From Paenibacillus montanisoli (GTDB taxonomy: Bacteria > Bacillota > Bacilli > Paenibacillales > Paenibacillaceae), in the NCBI RefSeq assembly GCF_003268025.1, contig NZ_QLUW01000006.1, forward strand, positions 248,001-312,000: a stretch of 64,000 bases of DNA. Direction: 5' to 3'. Both the position numbers and the translations under genes were made by a program. Within the stretch, counting starts at the first letter, position 1; each line of letters starts with the position of its first letter. Below the pieces are notes generated by a model that did no database searches, was not told the DNA's origin, and saw only the letters and a program-made list of their open reading frames with translations. This document shows positions 1 through 7,183 of this stretch, piece by piece.

Positions 1-1
1 G

Positions 2-391
2 CGCAATATCCAGATCGACGCTCACCGCAGGCGCCGCGCCGCCACCGTGCCGATCGACGAGGCGCTCCAGCTCCCTCATTACGACGCGAATTACGCGAAT
101 GTTCGGGGGATGCTGGAGTGGATGGCGGAACATCTGTCCCCGCGCGAGACGGAAATGCTGCTGCTGGCTGAGGTGTTCGACTATTCGTATCAAGATATCG
201 CCGATGCGCTGCAATGCACCGTACCCGCCGTGAAAATGGTGCTGCACCGTTCCAAATCGACGCTCCGCAAGCGCGGGCGCCAGCCCGAGACCGGCGTTTC
301 TCGAAGCCGTATGGGCAAAAGGAGAAACGCCGCGCCGCTTCCCTTTACCGTAGACCGCTGGACGACGGCGCTGATGACCGGCGAGCTGTAG
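2..391 (+). CDS. RNA polymerase sigma factor, sigma-70/ECF family, C-terminal part
   Basis: The reading frame is open from the first bases of the window, so the 5' end of the gene lies outside. The visible part holds a sigma region 4 helix-turn-helix: LSPRETEMLLLAEVF, then YSYQDIADALQCTVPAVKM and a basic tail. This is the domain that contacts the -35 promoter element. A GTG at 47 is probably an internal valine, because the frame continues upstream without a stop. Helix spacing fits ECF-type sigma factors. The regulon and any anti-sigma partner cannot be seen. Confidence 0.8.
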   Translation, partial: RNIQIDAHRRRRAATVPIDEALQLPHYDANYANVRGMLEWMAEHLSPRETEMLLLAEVFDYSYQDIADALQCTVPAVKMVLHRSKSTLRKRGRQPETGVSRSRMGKRRNAAPLPFTVDRWTTALMTGEL

Positions 392-424
392 ATCCTTCGA
401 ATTATTTTCGTGCCCGGGTAGACG

Positions 425-470
425 AAAGAGCAGGAGTCTGTCACATGTGGTGACGATCCTGCTCTTTTTT
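425..470. terminator. Bidirectional intrinsic terminator between convergent genes
   Basis: An 11-bp perfect stem (425-435 with 457-467) encloses a second inner stem (440-444 with 450-454) and runs into a T-tract ending at 470. It separates the sigma factor gene from the convergent HxlR gene, whose stop codon overlaps the T-tract. A-rich sequence on the other side lets it serve both strands. Confidence 0.8.
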
Positions 471-802
471 TAGGTCCACTTGGCTGCCCAGAGCTTCATT
501 TCGTGCAATATTTGATGTAGATCGGTGCCCTTAGGGGTCAACGAGTATTCGACGGTGACGGGGACGGTCGGATAAACATGTCGCTCGAGCACCCCTTGGG
601 TCTCAAGGTGGCGAAGCGTACTGGTAAGCGCCCGCGGGCTGACGGAAGGGATCAGGCGCTGGAGCTCGCCGAAGCGGCGCTTCTCGCAGAAGAGCTCGCG
701 AAGCACGAGAAAGGCCCATTTTCCGCCGATGACATCTAGCGTTTTTTCAATATTGCATTCGATAAAAGCCGGTTCTTTCGGCACATAATTGTTAGCGGAC
801 AT
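470..802 (-). CDS. HxlR/MarR-type winged-helix transcriptional regulator
   Basis: A protein of about 110 residues covering the HxlR winged-helix fold: the N-terminal ECNIEKTLDVIGGKWAFLVL segment, the recognition region FGELQRLIPSVSPRALTSTL and the wing EYSLTPKGTDL. The single cysteine next to the domain start (C in FIECNIEK) matches the redox-sensing cysteine of YodB/HypR-type members. The ATG at 802 is preferred because GGAGG lies eight bases upstream; a GTG at 811 is the alternative. It is transcribed divergently from the aldo/keto reductase at 976, the usual arrangement when an HxlR protein controls a detoxification oxidoreductase. That regulatory link is inferred. Confidence 0.85.
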   Translation of the reverse strand: MSANNYVPKEPAFIECNIEKTLDVIGGKWAFLVLRELFCEKRRFGELQRLIPSVSPRALTSTLRHLETQGVLERHVYPTVPVTVEYSLTPKGTDLHQILHEMKLWAAKWT

Positions 803-975
803 CAGAACCACCCTCCAGTGTCTAGTAGTTACGATAAGTATAGTAGATATATTAAGTATAATATAATGATGTTTATTTCACTACTTTAAATTTGATAATA
901 ATGTCGTTAGAATAGGGTTTATGTCGGCCAAGGCAGCAAGAGGCAACAGCATTCATCCCATAGGAGGTATGGAAC
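803..975. promoter_or_regulatory. Divergent promoter/operator region of hxlR-like and aldo/keto reductase genes
   Basis: This AT-rich stretch holds both promoters. Around 825-850 are imperfectly repeated TAGT/TAGTA motifs that could be the operator of the HxlR protein. No single -35/-10 pair stood out clearly enough to be named. The ribosome binding site AGGAGG lies just before the reductase start at 976. Confidence 0.4.
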
Positions 976-1914
976 ATGAACTATAGAAAACTAGGCGGAA
1001 GCGGACTGAAGGTCAGCGAAATCAGCTTGGGCAGCTGGCTTACATACGGCGGCTACGTAGAGCGCGAAAATGCCGTAAAGGCGATCGAGAAGGCGTATGA
1101 GCTCGGCGTCAACTTCTTCGACACGGCGAACGTTTACGAGCGCGGCGCGGCGGAAATTCTGCTCGGCGAAACCATCAAACAATTCCCGCGCGAATCCTAC
1201 GTGCTGGCGACCAAAGCGTTCTGGCCGATGGGCGATGGCCCGAATGACCGCGGTTTGTCCCGCAAGCATGTGATGGAGCAAGCGAATGCGAGCTTGAAGC
1301 GTCTGGGCTTGGAATACGTCGATATTTTCTACTGCCACCGCTACGACCAAGAGACGCCGCTGCATGAAACGCTGCGCGCCATCGATGACTTGATCCGCTC
1401 CGGCAAAGTGCTGTATGCGGGCGTCAGCGAGTGGACGGCTTCGCAAATGGCCGACGCGCTCGGCACGGCGGATCGCTATCTGCTCGACCGCATCGTAGTC
1501 AGCCAGCCGGAGTACAACATGTTCAACCGCTATATCGAGAAGGAAGTCATTCCTTACGGCGAGAAGAACGGCATCTCGCAAGTCGTGTTCTGCCCGCTTG
1601 CTCAAGGCTTGCTGACAGGCAAGTACACGTCGGTGGCGAACCTGCCGGAAGGCAGCCGCGCGACGAAGCTGGACTGGATGCGTAACGGCATTACGGAAGA
1701 GAAGCTCGCGAAGGTGCGCGCGCTGTCCGACATCGCAGCCGAGTTGGAAATCACGATGGCTCAGCTGTCGCTGGCGTGGATTCTTCGCCAGCCGAACGTG
1801 GCCAGCGCCATCGTCGGCGCAAGCCGTCCGGAGCAGGTCGTCGAGAATGTCGGCGCTTCCGGCGTCAAGCTGTCCGAGGAAGTCGTGGCACGCATCGAGA
1901 CGATTTTGGCATAA
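976..1914 (+). CDS. Aldo/keto reductase family oxidoreductase
   Basis: A 312-residue NADPH-dependent aldehyde/ketone reductase with a TIM-barrel fold. The catalytic tetrad is visible: D49 and Y54 in DTANVY, K80 in ATKAF and H121 in YCHRYD. The C-terminal IVGASRPEQVVENV segment is the cofactor phosphate-binding region. The sequence most resembles the Kv-beta-subunit/YhdN branch (LGGSGLKVSEISLG start). The start ATG has AGGAGG a few bases upstream. The gene stands alone between a divergent HxlR regulator and a strong terminator, which suggests an electrophile or oxidative stress role. The substrate is unknown. Confidence 0.92.
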   Translation: MNYRKLGGSGLKVSEISLGSWLTYGGYVERENAVKAIEKAYELGVNFFDTANVYERGAAEILLGETIKQFPRESYVLATKAFWPMGDGPNDRGLSRKHVMEQANASLKRLGLEYVDIFYCHRYDQETPLHETLRAIDDLIRSGKVLYAGVSEWTASQMADALGTADRYLLDRIVVSQPEYNMFNRYIEKEVIPYGEKNGISQVVFCPLAQGLLTGKYTSVANLPEGSRATKLDWMRNGITEEKLAKVRALSDIAAELEITMAQLSLAWILRQPNVASAIVGASRPEQVVENVGASGVKLSEEVVARIETILA

Positions 1915-1925
1915 TAGGAATGGGG

Positions 1926-1960
1926 AGTCGGATCGGCCTTTGGCCGGTCCGGCTTTTTTT
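1926..1960 (+). terminator. Intrinsic terminator after aldo/keto reductase
   Basis: A 13-bp GC-rich stem (1926-1938 with 1942-1954, two G-T pairs) with a TTT loop is followed by a run of T residues. Confidence 0.9.
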
Positions 1961-2044
1961 GGTTAGACAAGGCCGCGCTTCTATGATGGGATTCGAATTA
2001 TGTATAATTTTTAGCATAATTAACAAAATTTTATAATTAATTGG

Positions 2045-2073
2045 TAGACACTTCCAAGATAATGTGATACTTT
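2045..2073 (+). promoter_or_regulatory. Putative sigma-A promoter of the small secreted protein gene
   Basis: TAGACA (2045-2050), a 17-base spacer and TACTTT (2068-2073) give a plausible but weak promoter within an AT-rich leader. The start codon is at 2157. Confidence 0.35.
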
Positions 2074-2156
2074 ATTCGTAGCCATTTTTATCCAAGGCTG
2101 GGGATGAAAAGGGCTCCAACCAGAGTAATAATTTCATAGAGAGTGGGAGTTAAACC

Positions 2157-2639
2157 ATGAAGAAGAAAGCAAAATTCACCGTTTTATCTTTAGCATTGGC
2201 TACGAGTTTGACGGTTCCAGCAATAGTCGGTGCATCTGGGGAGGTACCTACAACTAACTCGCAAATGGTAAATCAGACTAACGATCGCATTGGTATTACT
2301 CCCTTTGTAATAGGGAACCAATGGTCTGGTAATACTAGCGGTGCCAAAATCACTAGCACTTCTTTTGTAGTACCGGGTGGTTACGGGCATGTAAAGTTGT
2401 ACTTTAATAATAAAGGTACAAGCGATGCCATTATTTCAGTGACTCACGTTGACACCAACAAAGTGTATTTTACACAAACGGTAAAGCCGGGAACATCTTT
2501 TACATGGAGAAGCCTTACCGCTTATCCGCAAGGTATGCGAGCTGGCAGCTATATTGTTTCCTATCGCTCTTCCTCTGCTAATGTAAACGTGGATTACGCT
2601 GGATTTGCATCTGATAATGAAGATGAAGTGAACGGATGA
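2157..2639 (+). CDS. Small secreted protein of unknown function
   Basis: A 160-residue protein. Residues 1-27 are a clear Sec signal peptide: basic KKKAKF start, hydrophobic core and a likely cleavage after VGA. The mature part (about 133 residues) is rich in Ser, Thr, Asn and aromatic residues with alternating hydrophobic strands, which suggests a small beta-sandwich. It has no cysteine and an acidic tail (DNEDEVNG). There is no anchor, so it is probably released. The start is supported by GGGAG upstream. The gene is a monocistron on more AT-rich DNA than its neighbours. I do not recognise the family. Confidence 0.75.
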   Translation: MKKKAKFTVLSLALATSLTVPAIVGASGEVPTTNSQMVNQTNDRIGITPFVIGNQWSGNTSGAKITSTSFVVPGGYGHVKLYFNNKGTSDAIISVTHVDTNKVYFTQTVKPGTSFTWRSLTAYPQGMRAGSYIVSYRSSSANVNVDYAGFASDNEDEVNG

Positions 2640-2693
2640 AATCCCTTAAAAACGGGACGCCCTGGATATAAATAGCGTCTTCTCAATATTTAG

Positions 2694-2730
2694 CGAATAA
2701 GACCTCGGAGAAATCCCGAGGTCTTATTCG
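2694..2730. terminator. Long perfect hairpin, probable terminator
   Basis: A perfect 15-bp inverted repeat (2694-2708 with 2716-2730) with a seven-base loop lies 55 bases after the secreted protein gene. It is followed only by TTGT, so its termination efficiency is uncertain. Confidence 0.55.
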
Positions 2731-2787
2731 TTGTACGCCCAGCATGGTGGCGTGCCTAGAGGTACGCATTTTCTAGCCGGTGAAAGT

Positions 2788-3110
2788 CGCATGTTGAAAG
2801 TCGGAAAAACCGACTCTCGTGGGCGAAATGATGGAGAAATGAGGTTGAGAGTCGGAAAAACCGACGCTCGATGCTGGAACTAACAAATCTGCCCTCCATT
2901 CGCATGCTGAAAGTCGGAAAAATCGACTCTCGAAGACGAAATGGCGGGGAAATGGGGCTGAGAGTCGGAAAAACCGACGCTCGATGCTGGAACTAACAAA
3001 TCTGCCCTCCATTCGCATACTAAAAGTCGGAAAAACTGACTCTCGAAGGTGAAATGGCGGGAAAATGGGGTTGAGGAGTCGGAAAAACCGAAGCTTGTGG
3101 CGCTGGACAA
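2788..3110. repeat. Tandem 113-bp repeat, three copies, each with two small hairpins
   Basis: Units begin at 2788, 2901 and 3014, exactly 113 bp apart; the third diverges after about 3092. Each unit carries two copies of the hairpin GTCGG-A5-CCGAC, so there are six in all, at 2800, 2851, 2913, 2964, 3026 and 3078. Their spacing alternates 51 and 62 bases. Copies 3, 5 and 6 have single changes in the right arm. Open frames across the repeat are a by-product of the 113-bp periodicity and have no ribosome binding sites. No gene is seen in 2640-3566. Confidence 0.9.
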
Positions 3111-3249
3111 GGTGGATGCGGAACTGGGGCGGATATGCTGCTATTGAGCGAGAAAAAGAGCGATTAGTTGGTCGATTGCGAATAGGCTGCTATCGAAGGC
3201 TGGAATCAGCGGCAAGCTTGATGTTTAGGTTTGGCTTGATAGCGCCGAC

Positions 3250-3437
3250 GCTAACGAATTCAGGAGTGCTTATTTGCCGGGAAGTCACCATGCAGACGAA
3301 GCTAACGAACTCCAGAAACGTTATTTAAGCTCTATTTGGCTCGGCAGGCTGGTTTTTGCTCAAATAAGGCTTTTGGAATTCGTTAGCGTTAAAATACCGC
3401 ATTTTTATCACGATTAAGCGTTATTGGATTCGTTAGC
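3250..3437. repeat. Interspersed GCTAACGAA(T/C)TC motif, two direct and two inverted copies
   Basis: The 12-base motif GCTAACGAATTC occurs at 3250-3261 and, with one change, at 3301-3312. Its reverse complement occurs at 3376-3387 and, slightly changed, at 3426-3437. Between the copies are TTATTT/AAATAA-type tracts. Inverted spacing allows a large folded structure. The sequence looks like an intergenic repeat family and not a gene. Confidence 0.65.
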
Positions 3438-3486
3438 TGCGAGACGGAGCAGGGCGGATGCAGTGGCGAAATTATGTCACCTAAAC

Positions 3487-3518
3487 AAAAGGAGAGCGGA
3501 AATATCCGCTCTCCTTTT
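3487..3518. terminator. Intrinsic terminator downstream of ligD polymerase gene
   Basis: A perfect 14-bp stem (3487-3500 with 3505-3518) with an AATA loop has T/A tracts at both ends, so it can end the minus-strand NHEJ operon. Confidence 0.88.
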
Positions 3519-3566
3519 CGTTAACCGCACATATGATTAACCGCCCAAATGTTTAGCCGTATGAGC

Positions 3567-4472
3567 TTACCGCCGCGCGCCGCTGCCGCTGATGAAATCC
3601 AAAATAGAGCGGAGCGACTGAGGCGCAACGCGGTCGAGCAGATCGCCTTCTTTTTGCAGACGCTCGTCGATGTTCAACAGATGGTAGTCGGTGATGGCGA
3701 CGTTCCGGCGAACCTCATCCCAATGGAGCGGCGTCGAGACGCTGGCGGCACGGCGAGCGCGGGGGGAGTAGGGGGCGATGATCGTTTTGCCCTGGTAGTG
3801 CTGCAAATAGTCGATGTAAATCAGGTCGCCGCGGTTCTTCTTCAGACGCTCGATCGTGAACAATCGCGGATGCTTATCCGCCAGAAACGCGCCGACAAAT
3901 TCGCCGATACGGCGCAGCTCGTCGAAGGTCAGATCCTTGACCAGCGGCACGATGATCTGCACGCCCGTAGCGCCGGATGTCTTGGGCACCGAGTTGATGC
4001 CCAAAGACCGCAGCAAATCGCCGACCAGAAGCGCGGCCTCCATGATCCGGGGTTCCTCCTCGAGCGTCGGGTCGAGATCAAGCACCCACTCCGTCGGATG
4101 CTCGGGATCGCTGACCCGGTCGAACGAAGCGTGGTATTCGAGACAAGCCAGATTGCCGAGCCATAGCAGGACGGGCAGCGACGCCAGCTTGACGTAGGAG
4201 ATGCTGTCGCGGGTCACGGTTTCGACGAACGGCGGAGCGGGAGAAGGGCAGTTCTTCTGATAAAAGGACTTGCCGTCCACCCCGTCCGGAAACCGGATCG
4301 TCGTTAGCAGCCGGTCTTGACAATGTTTCAGCAGCCATGGCGAAAGCACGGCCAGACGCTCCAAAAACATCGCTTTCGTAATGCCCATCTCCGGCCACAG
4401 CAGCTTGTTGGGATTGCTCACCGTCAGCTCCTGGCCGTCGATGACAATCGTTCCTTTCACGGCCCGGCTCAT
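3567..4472 (-). CDS. ligD: LigD-type DNA polymerase/primase (NHEJ)
   Basis: A 301-residue archaeo-eukaryotic primase-like polymerase domain of LigD. It fills gaps and adds nucleotides during Ku-dependent non-homologous end joining. Family marks: NPNKLLWPE near the N-terminus, the metal site DLDP in EWVLDLDPTLEE, KTSGATGVQIIVP, and DYLQHYQGKTIIAPYSPRA. The ATG at 4472 overlaps the ligase stop by four bases (ATGA). A longer in-frame extension to 4559 lies wholly inside the ligase gene and is unlikely. In Bacillus subtilis this domain is fused to the ligase; here it is a separate, apparently complete protein. Confidence 0.9.
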   Translation of the reverse strand: MSRAVKGTIVIDGQELTVSNPNKLLWPEMGITKAMFLERLAVLSPWLLKHCQDRLLTTIRFPDGVDGKSFYQKNCPSPAPPFVETVTRDSISYVKLASLPVLLWLGNLACLEYHASFDRVSDPEHPTEWVLDLDPTLEEEPRIMEAALLVGDLLRSLGINSVPKTSGATGVQIIVPLVKDLTFDELRRIGEFVGAFLADKHPRLFTIERLKKNRGDLIYIDYLQHYQGKTIIAPYSPRARRAASVSTPLHWDEVRRNVAITDYHLLNIDERLQKEGDLLDRVAPQSLRSILDFISGSGARR

Positions 4473-5503
4473 GACAGCGGCTCCTTCGGCAGGAAGGTAA
4501 CGAGCTTCGGATGGCGAAGCTGCCCGGCGGAGGTCAGCTCCAGGCCCGTGACCCGGCATTTAAACGGCAGCGACAGCCACTGCACGTCCTCGCGCTTGAG
4601 ATCGTCAGGCACCGCCGGAAACGGGCATGCCACGACCGCAAGATGCGAATGCTGCGGCTTGAACGTCGACGCCAATACACGGCGCAGCGCATCGTTCAAG
4701 CCAAGCGAAACGCTGCCCAGGTAGCCGCCTTCGTAGTCCATGATGAGGCTTGCAACGATGCCGTTTCGCCATTTCAGCCCGACAATGTCGACATCGAGCA
4801 CGAGCGCGGTCTTCTTTTTGAGCCAATCGCGATGCTTCTTCCCTTCGCGGTAAGCGCTGTCCGCCCGCTTGCTGACGACGCCCTCCCAGTTATTCGCCTG
4901 CACCCAGTCCCACAGGGCGGCGCCATCCTGGAACGTATCGGTCACGAACAAACGCGGGTCTTGGGAAGGACACAGTTCCGTCAGCCGTCTGTATCGCTCC
5001 TCATATGGAAGGTGACGGAGATCGCCGCTCGCATCGGCAAGCAGATCAAACAGGACATAGACAAGTCCGCCTTTGGACGCCGGGGACTGGGACGGGGCGG
5101 AGGCGGAAGTTGCAGACGCCGTCCCTCCCAACGAGCGTTCACGCTTCAGCACCTGCTGAAAATTCGGCCGAACGCCGTCCCACCAGACGACCTCGCCGTC
5201 AAGCAAACAGAGGCCGAGCTCCCCGGCCTTTGACTCCAATAGGGCGGAAATTTCGGGATAGGTGCCGTTCTTCGGATACAGTTTGCGCGAGAACAGCTCC
5301 ACCTGCCCGTAACCGTTCAGTCTGGCCAGGATGCGCACGCCGTCCCACTTCAGCTGATAAACCCACTCGCTGCCGATAGGAAGTTCGTCATCGGACAGCG
5401 GGGCCATCGGTTCAACGGGCAAGGGAAGCGGCTGCGCATCATGCCTCCGATGAGGCAAGTCCAACTCGGCAAGCGAGTCCTCGGACAACGGCTGCTCCAT
5501 CAT
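4469..5503 (-). CDS. ATP-dependent DNA ligase, LigD ligase domain (NHEJ)
   Basis: A 344-residue nucleotidyltransferase that seals double-strand breaks in NHEJ. The adenylated lysine is K52 in KWDGVR (motif I). Other ligase motifs follow: LLDGEVVWWDG (III), EGVVSKRADS (IV) and DWLKKKTALVLDVDIVG (V). The C-terminal part is an OB-fold (GYLGSVSLGLN). There is no polymerase or 3'-phosphoesterase domain. Two ATGs in a row follow directly on the ku stop codon, with AAGGA upstream; translation is probably coupled. The C-terminus overlaps the polymerase gene by four bases. Confidence 0.93.
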   Translation of the reverse strand: MMEQPLSEDSLAELDLPHRRHDAQPLPLPVEPMAPLSDDELPIGSEWVYQLKWDGVRILARLNGYGQVELFSRKLYPKNGTYPEISALLESKAGELGLCLLDGEVVWWDGVRPNFQQVLKRERSLGGTASATSASAPSQSPASKGGLVYVLFDLLADASGDLRHLPYEERYRRLTELCPSQDPRLFVTDTFQDGAALWDWVQANNWEGVVSKRADSAYREGKKHRDWLKKKTALVLDVDIVGLKWRNGIVASLIMDYEGGYLGSVSLGLNDALRRVLASTFKPQHSHLAVVACPFPAVPDDLKREDVQWLSLPFKCRVTGLELTSAGQLRHPKLVTFLPKEPLS

Positions 5504-6442
5504 TTAAGACACCGTTTCCTTCTTCGATGTTTTGCGCGCGCGAGGCTTCTTCACTTTCGCCACGACCTCGCTGCCGCCATCGGCCGCTGCGGCTCCGGCT
5601 GCCGCCCCGGCACCCGCGTTTGCCAAGGCCGCAGCGGCGGCGCCGGTATCGAGCCCGCCCTTCGCGTCCGGCGGAAGCTTGACCGCCTCGAGGCTCGCCT
5701 GCAGCGCGGCCATCAGGTCAAGCACATTGGTGCGCTGCTGCTCCGGCGCAACGCGAACGTCCTCGCCGGCGATTTTGTGCTGGATCAGGTCCATCAGCTT
5801 CGCCCGGTAATCGTCGGTATATTTGGACGGCTCGAACGGAGTGGAGAGCTGCTCGATCAGCATGCGAGCCATCATGAGCTCCTTCTCGTTGACGTTAACG
5901 GATTCCGGCAGACCCGGTACTTGATCGACGGACCGAATCTCGTCCGGATAGAAGATCGTCTCCATCGCCAGGCAATCGTCTATGATCCGAATCGCGGCAA
6001 GCGAGCTCTTCGAGCGGATGGATACTTTGGCAATGCCGATCCGTCCCGATTGCCGCATCGCTTCCATCAGGAGGTTATAGGCGTTGCCGCCGGCCTGATC
6101 GGGCGAGAGGTAATAAGTTTTTTGAAAATAGATCGGATCGATCTCCTCAAGCGCGACGAAATCCAATATCGTAATCGTTTTGGTCGCCTCGCCGGTCAGC
6201 TGCTCCAGCTCGTCTTTCTCAAGCAGTACATAACGGCCTTTCTCGTATTCGTAGCCTTTGACGATCGCATCCCAATCGACCTCGACGTCGCAGGTCGGAC
6301 ATTTGCGGATGTAGGAAATGTTGCTGCCGCAATCCCGGTGGATCATTTTGAGCGAAATGTCTTTATCCTCCGTAGCCGAAAACATTTTGACCGGCACATG
6401 TACGAGACCGAAGCTGATGGCCCCTTTCCAAACCGTATGCAT
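5504..6442 (-). CDS. ku: Ku homodimeric DNA end-binding protein
   Basis: A 312-residue Ku protein: MHTVWKGAISFGLVHVPVKMF start, CGSNISYIRKCPTC and the core EKGRYVLLEKDELEQL. It encircles DNA ends and recruits LigD. After the core (about residue 250) comes a low-complexity Ala/Gly tail and then a basic end (KVKKPRARKTSKKE), as in bacterial Ku tails that help DNA threading and LigD contact. The start has AAGGGGGA upstream. First gene of a ku-ligase-polymerase operon. Such systems in spore formers protect spore DNA at germination. Confidence 0.96.
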   Translation of the reverse strand: MHTVWKGAISFGLVHVPVKMFSATEDKDISLKMIHRDCGSNISYIRKCPTCDVEVDWDAIVKGYEYEKGRYVLLEKDELEQLTGEATKTITILDFVALEEIDPIYFQKTYYLSPDQAGGNAYNLLMEAMRQSGRIGIAKVSIRSKSSLAAIRIIDDCLAMETIFYPDEIRSVDQVPGLPESVNVNEKELMMARMLIEQLSTPFEPSKYTDDYRAKLMDLIQHKIAGEDVRVAPEQQRTNVLDLMAALQASLEAVKLPPDAKGGLDTGAAAAALANAGAGAAAGAAAADGGSEVVAKVKKPRARKTSKKETVS

Positions 6443-6577
6443 GCGTTTTCCCCCTTATATTGAAAATGGAACGTAGTCCTCTAACTTCAGTGTTCCCGTT
6501 ATGCATGAAACTAAGCCGATTCGGGCATATTTTCGTGTAGCAAGAACCAACATCATCATCTGAAGGAGGCATATGGC

Positions 6578-6763
6578 ATGACCGAAGCGGGCAACTCTCC
6601 GACTGGGAACAGCAACGATAAGCAGCATGAAGGCCGCGATGACTATTTTATGGACATCGACCGGATGGTGAATGAAGGGTTGGGAGGCGGACAGGTCACC
6701 CTGAACAACGGACTGATCGCCGAGTCGACCACGGACACCATGGAGCAAGAAATGAGGGACTGA
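6578..6763 (+). CDS. Small acidic protein of unknown function upstream of sspH
   Basis: A 61-residue hydrophilic protein with no membrane segment. It has a strong ribosome binding site (AAGGAGG) and a start at 6578; an earlier ATG at 6571 reads only two codons. Its stop lies four bases before the next gene, so the two are co-transcribed. The C-terminal half (MVNEGLGGGQVTLNNGLI followed by a Glu/Thr-rich end) looks conserved in style but I do not recognise the family. Its position beside a spore protein suggests a sporulation role, which is inference only. Confidence 0.7.
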   Translation: MTEAGNSPTGNSNDKQHEGRDDYFMDIDRMVNEGLGGGQVTLNNGLIAESTTDTMEQEMRD

Positions 6764-6767
6764 CAAG

Positions 6768-6956
6768 ATGGATACAAAACGCGCGGTGCAGATTTACAGC
6801 TCGGAAGAAACGATCACGGTACATATGGGCGGACAGTCCGTATGGATCGAAAATGTGGACGAAGTAAACGGCATGGCTACGGTGCAGGTGGGTTCCGACC
6901 CGCACAATACGCAAACCGTACCGGTCGACCGTTTGGAGGAAGAAGGCGGCGAATAG
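6768..6956 (+). CDS. sspH: H-type small acid-soluble spore protein
   Basis: A 62-residue protein matching the SspH family pattern: RAVQIYSSEE start, a short V-x-M-x-G-x-x-VWIENVDEVNGMATV core and a VPVDRLEEE end. H-type SASPs are minor spore-core proteins and are not DNA-binding alpha/beta SASPs. It follows the small upstream gene after four bases and is closed by a terminator. Its promoter was not identified and would be expected to be sigma-G dependent. Confidence 0.85.
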   Translation: MDTKRAVQIYSSEETITVHMGGQSVWIENVDEVNGMATVQVGSDPHNTQTVPVDRLEEEGGE

Positions 6957-6977
6957 TCGCAGGCGGGATAGGAGCTA

Positions 6978-7015
6978 AGCCCTCGGACACCTGAATTTGT
7001 GTTCGGGGGCTTTTT
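6978..7015 (+). terminator. Intrinsic terminator after sspH
   Basis: A 13-bp stem (6978-6990 with 6999-7011) is followed by TTTTT. Confidence 0.9.
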
Positions 7016-7104
7016 ACGGCCAGCTGGGCTGCATATAGAAACAATCGATATTTGACGATTCAGAGACATAAACGAATATAAACCACGTAAGGCCATGCTT
7101 ATAA

Positions 7105-7133
7105 TTGGAATTCAGCCCGAAATGGGGTATAAT
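7105..7133 (+). promoter_or_regulatory. Sigma-A promoter of yitT-like gene
   Basis: TTGGAA (7105-7110), a 17-base spacer and a perfect TATAAT (7128-7133), about 50 bases before the start codon. Confidence 0.7.
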
Positions 7134-7183
7134 GGATAAATAAGCGTGAATTTTGCGTTTCTTTATTTGAGGGGGGAAAAGAT

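Noticed and set aside
2788-3110. CRISPR array
   Set aside because: The repeats are 113-bp direct tandem units without unique spacers, and no cas genes are nearby.
3065-3328. 87-residue open frame across repeat DNA
   Set aside because: It runs through both repeat families, has no ribosome binding site and its product has no recognisable features.
3549-5379. Long plus-strand frames opposite the NHEJ genes
   Set aside because: They are Arg/Gly-rich shadows of the GC-rich minus-strand genes and have no ribosome binding sites.
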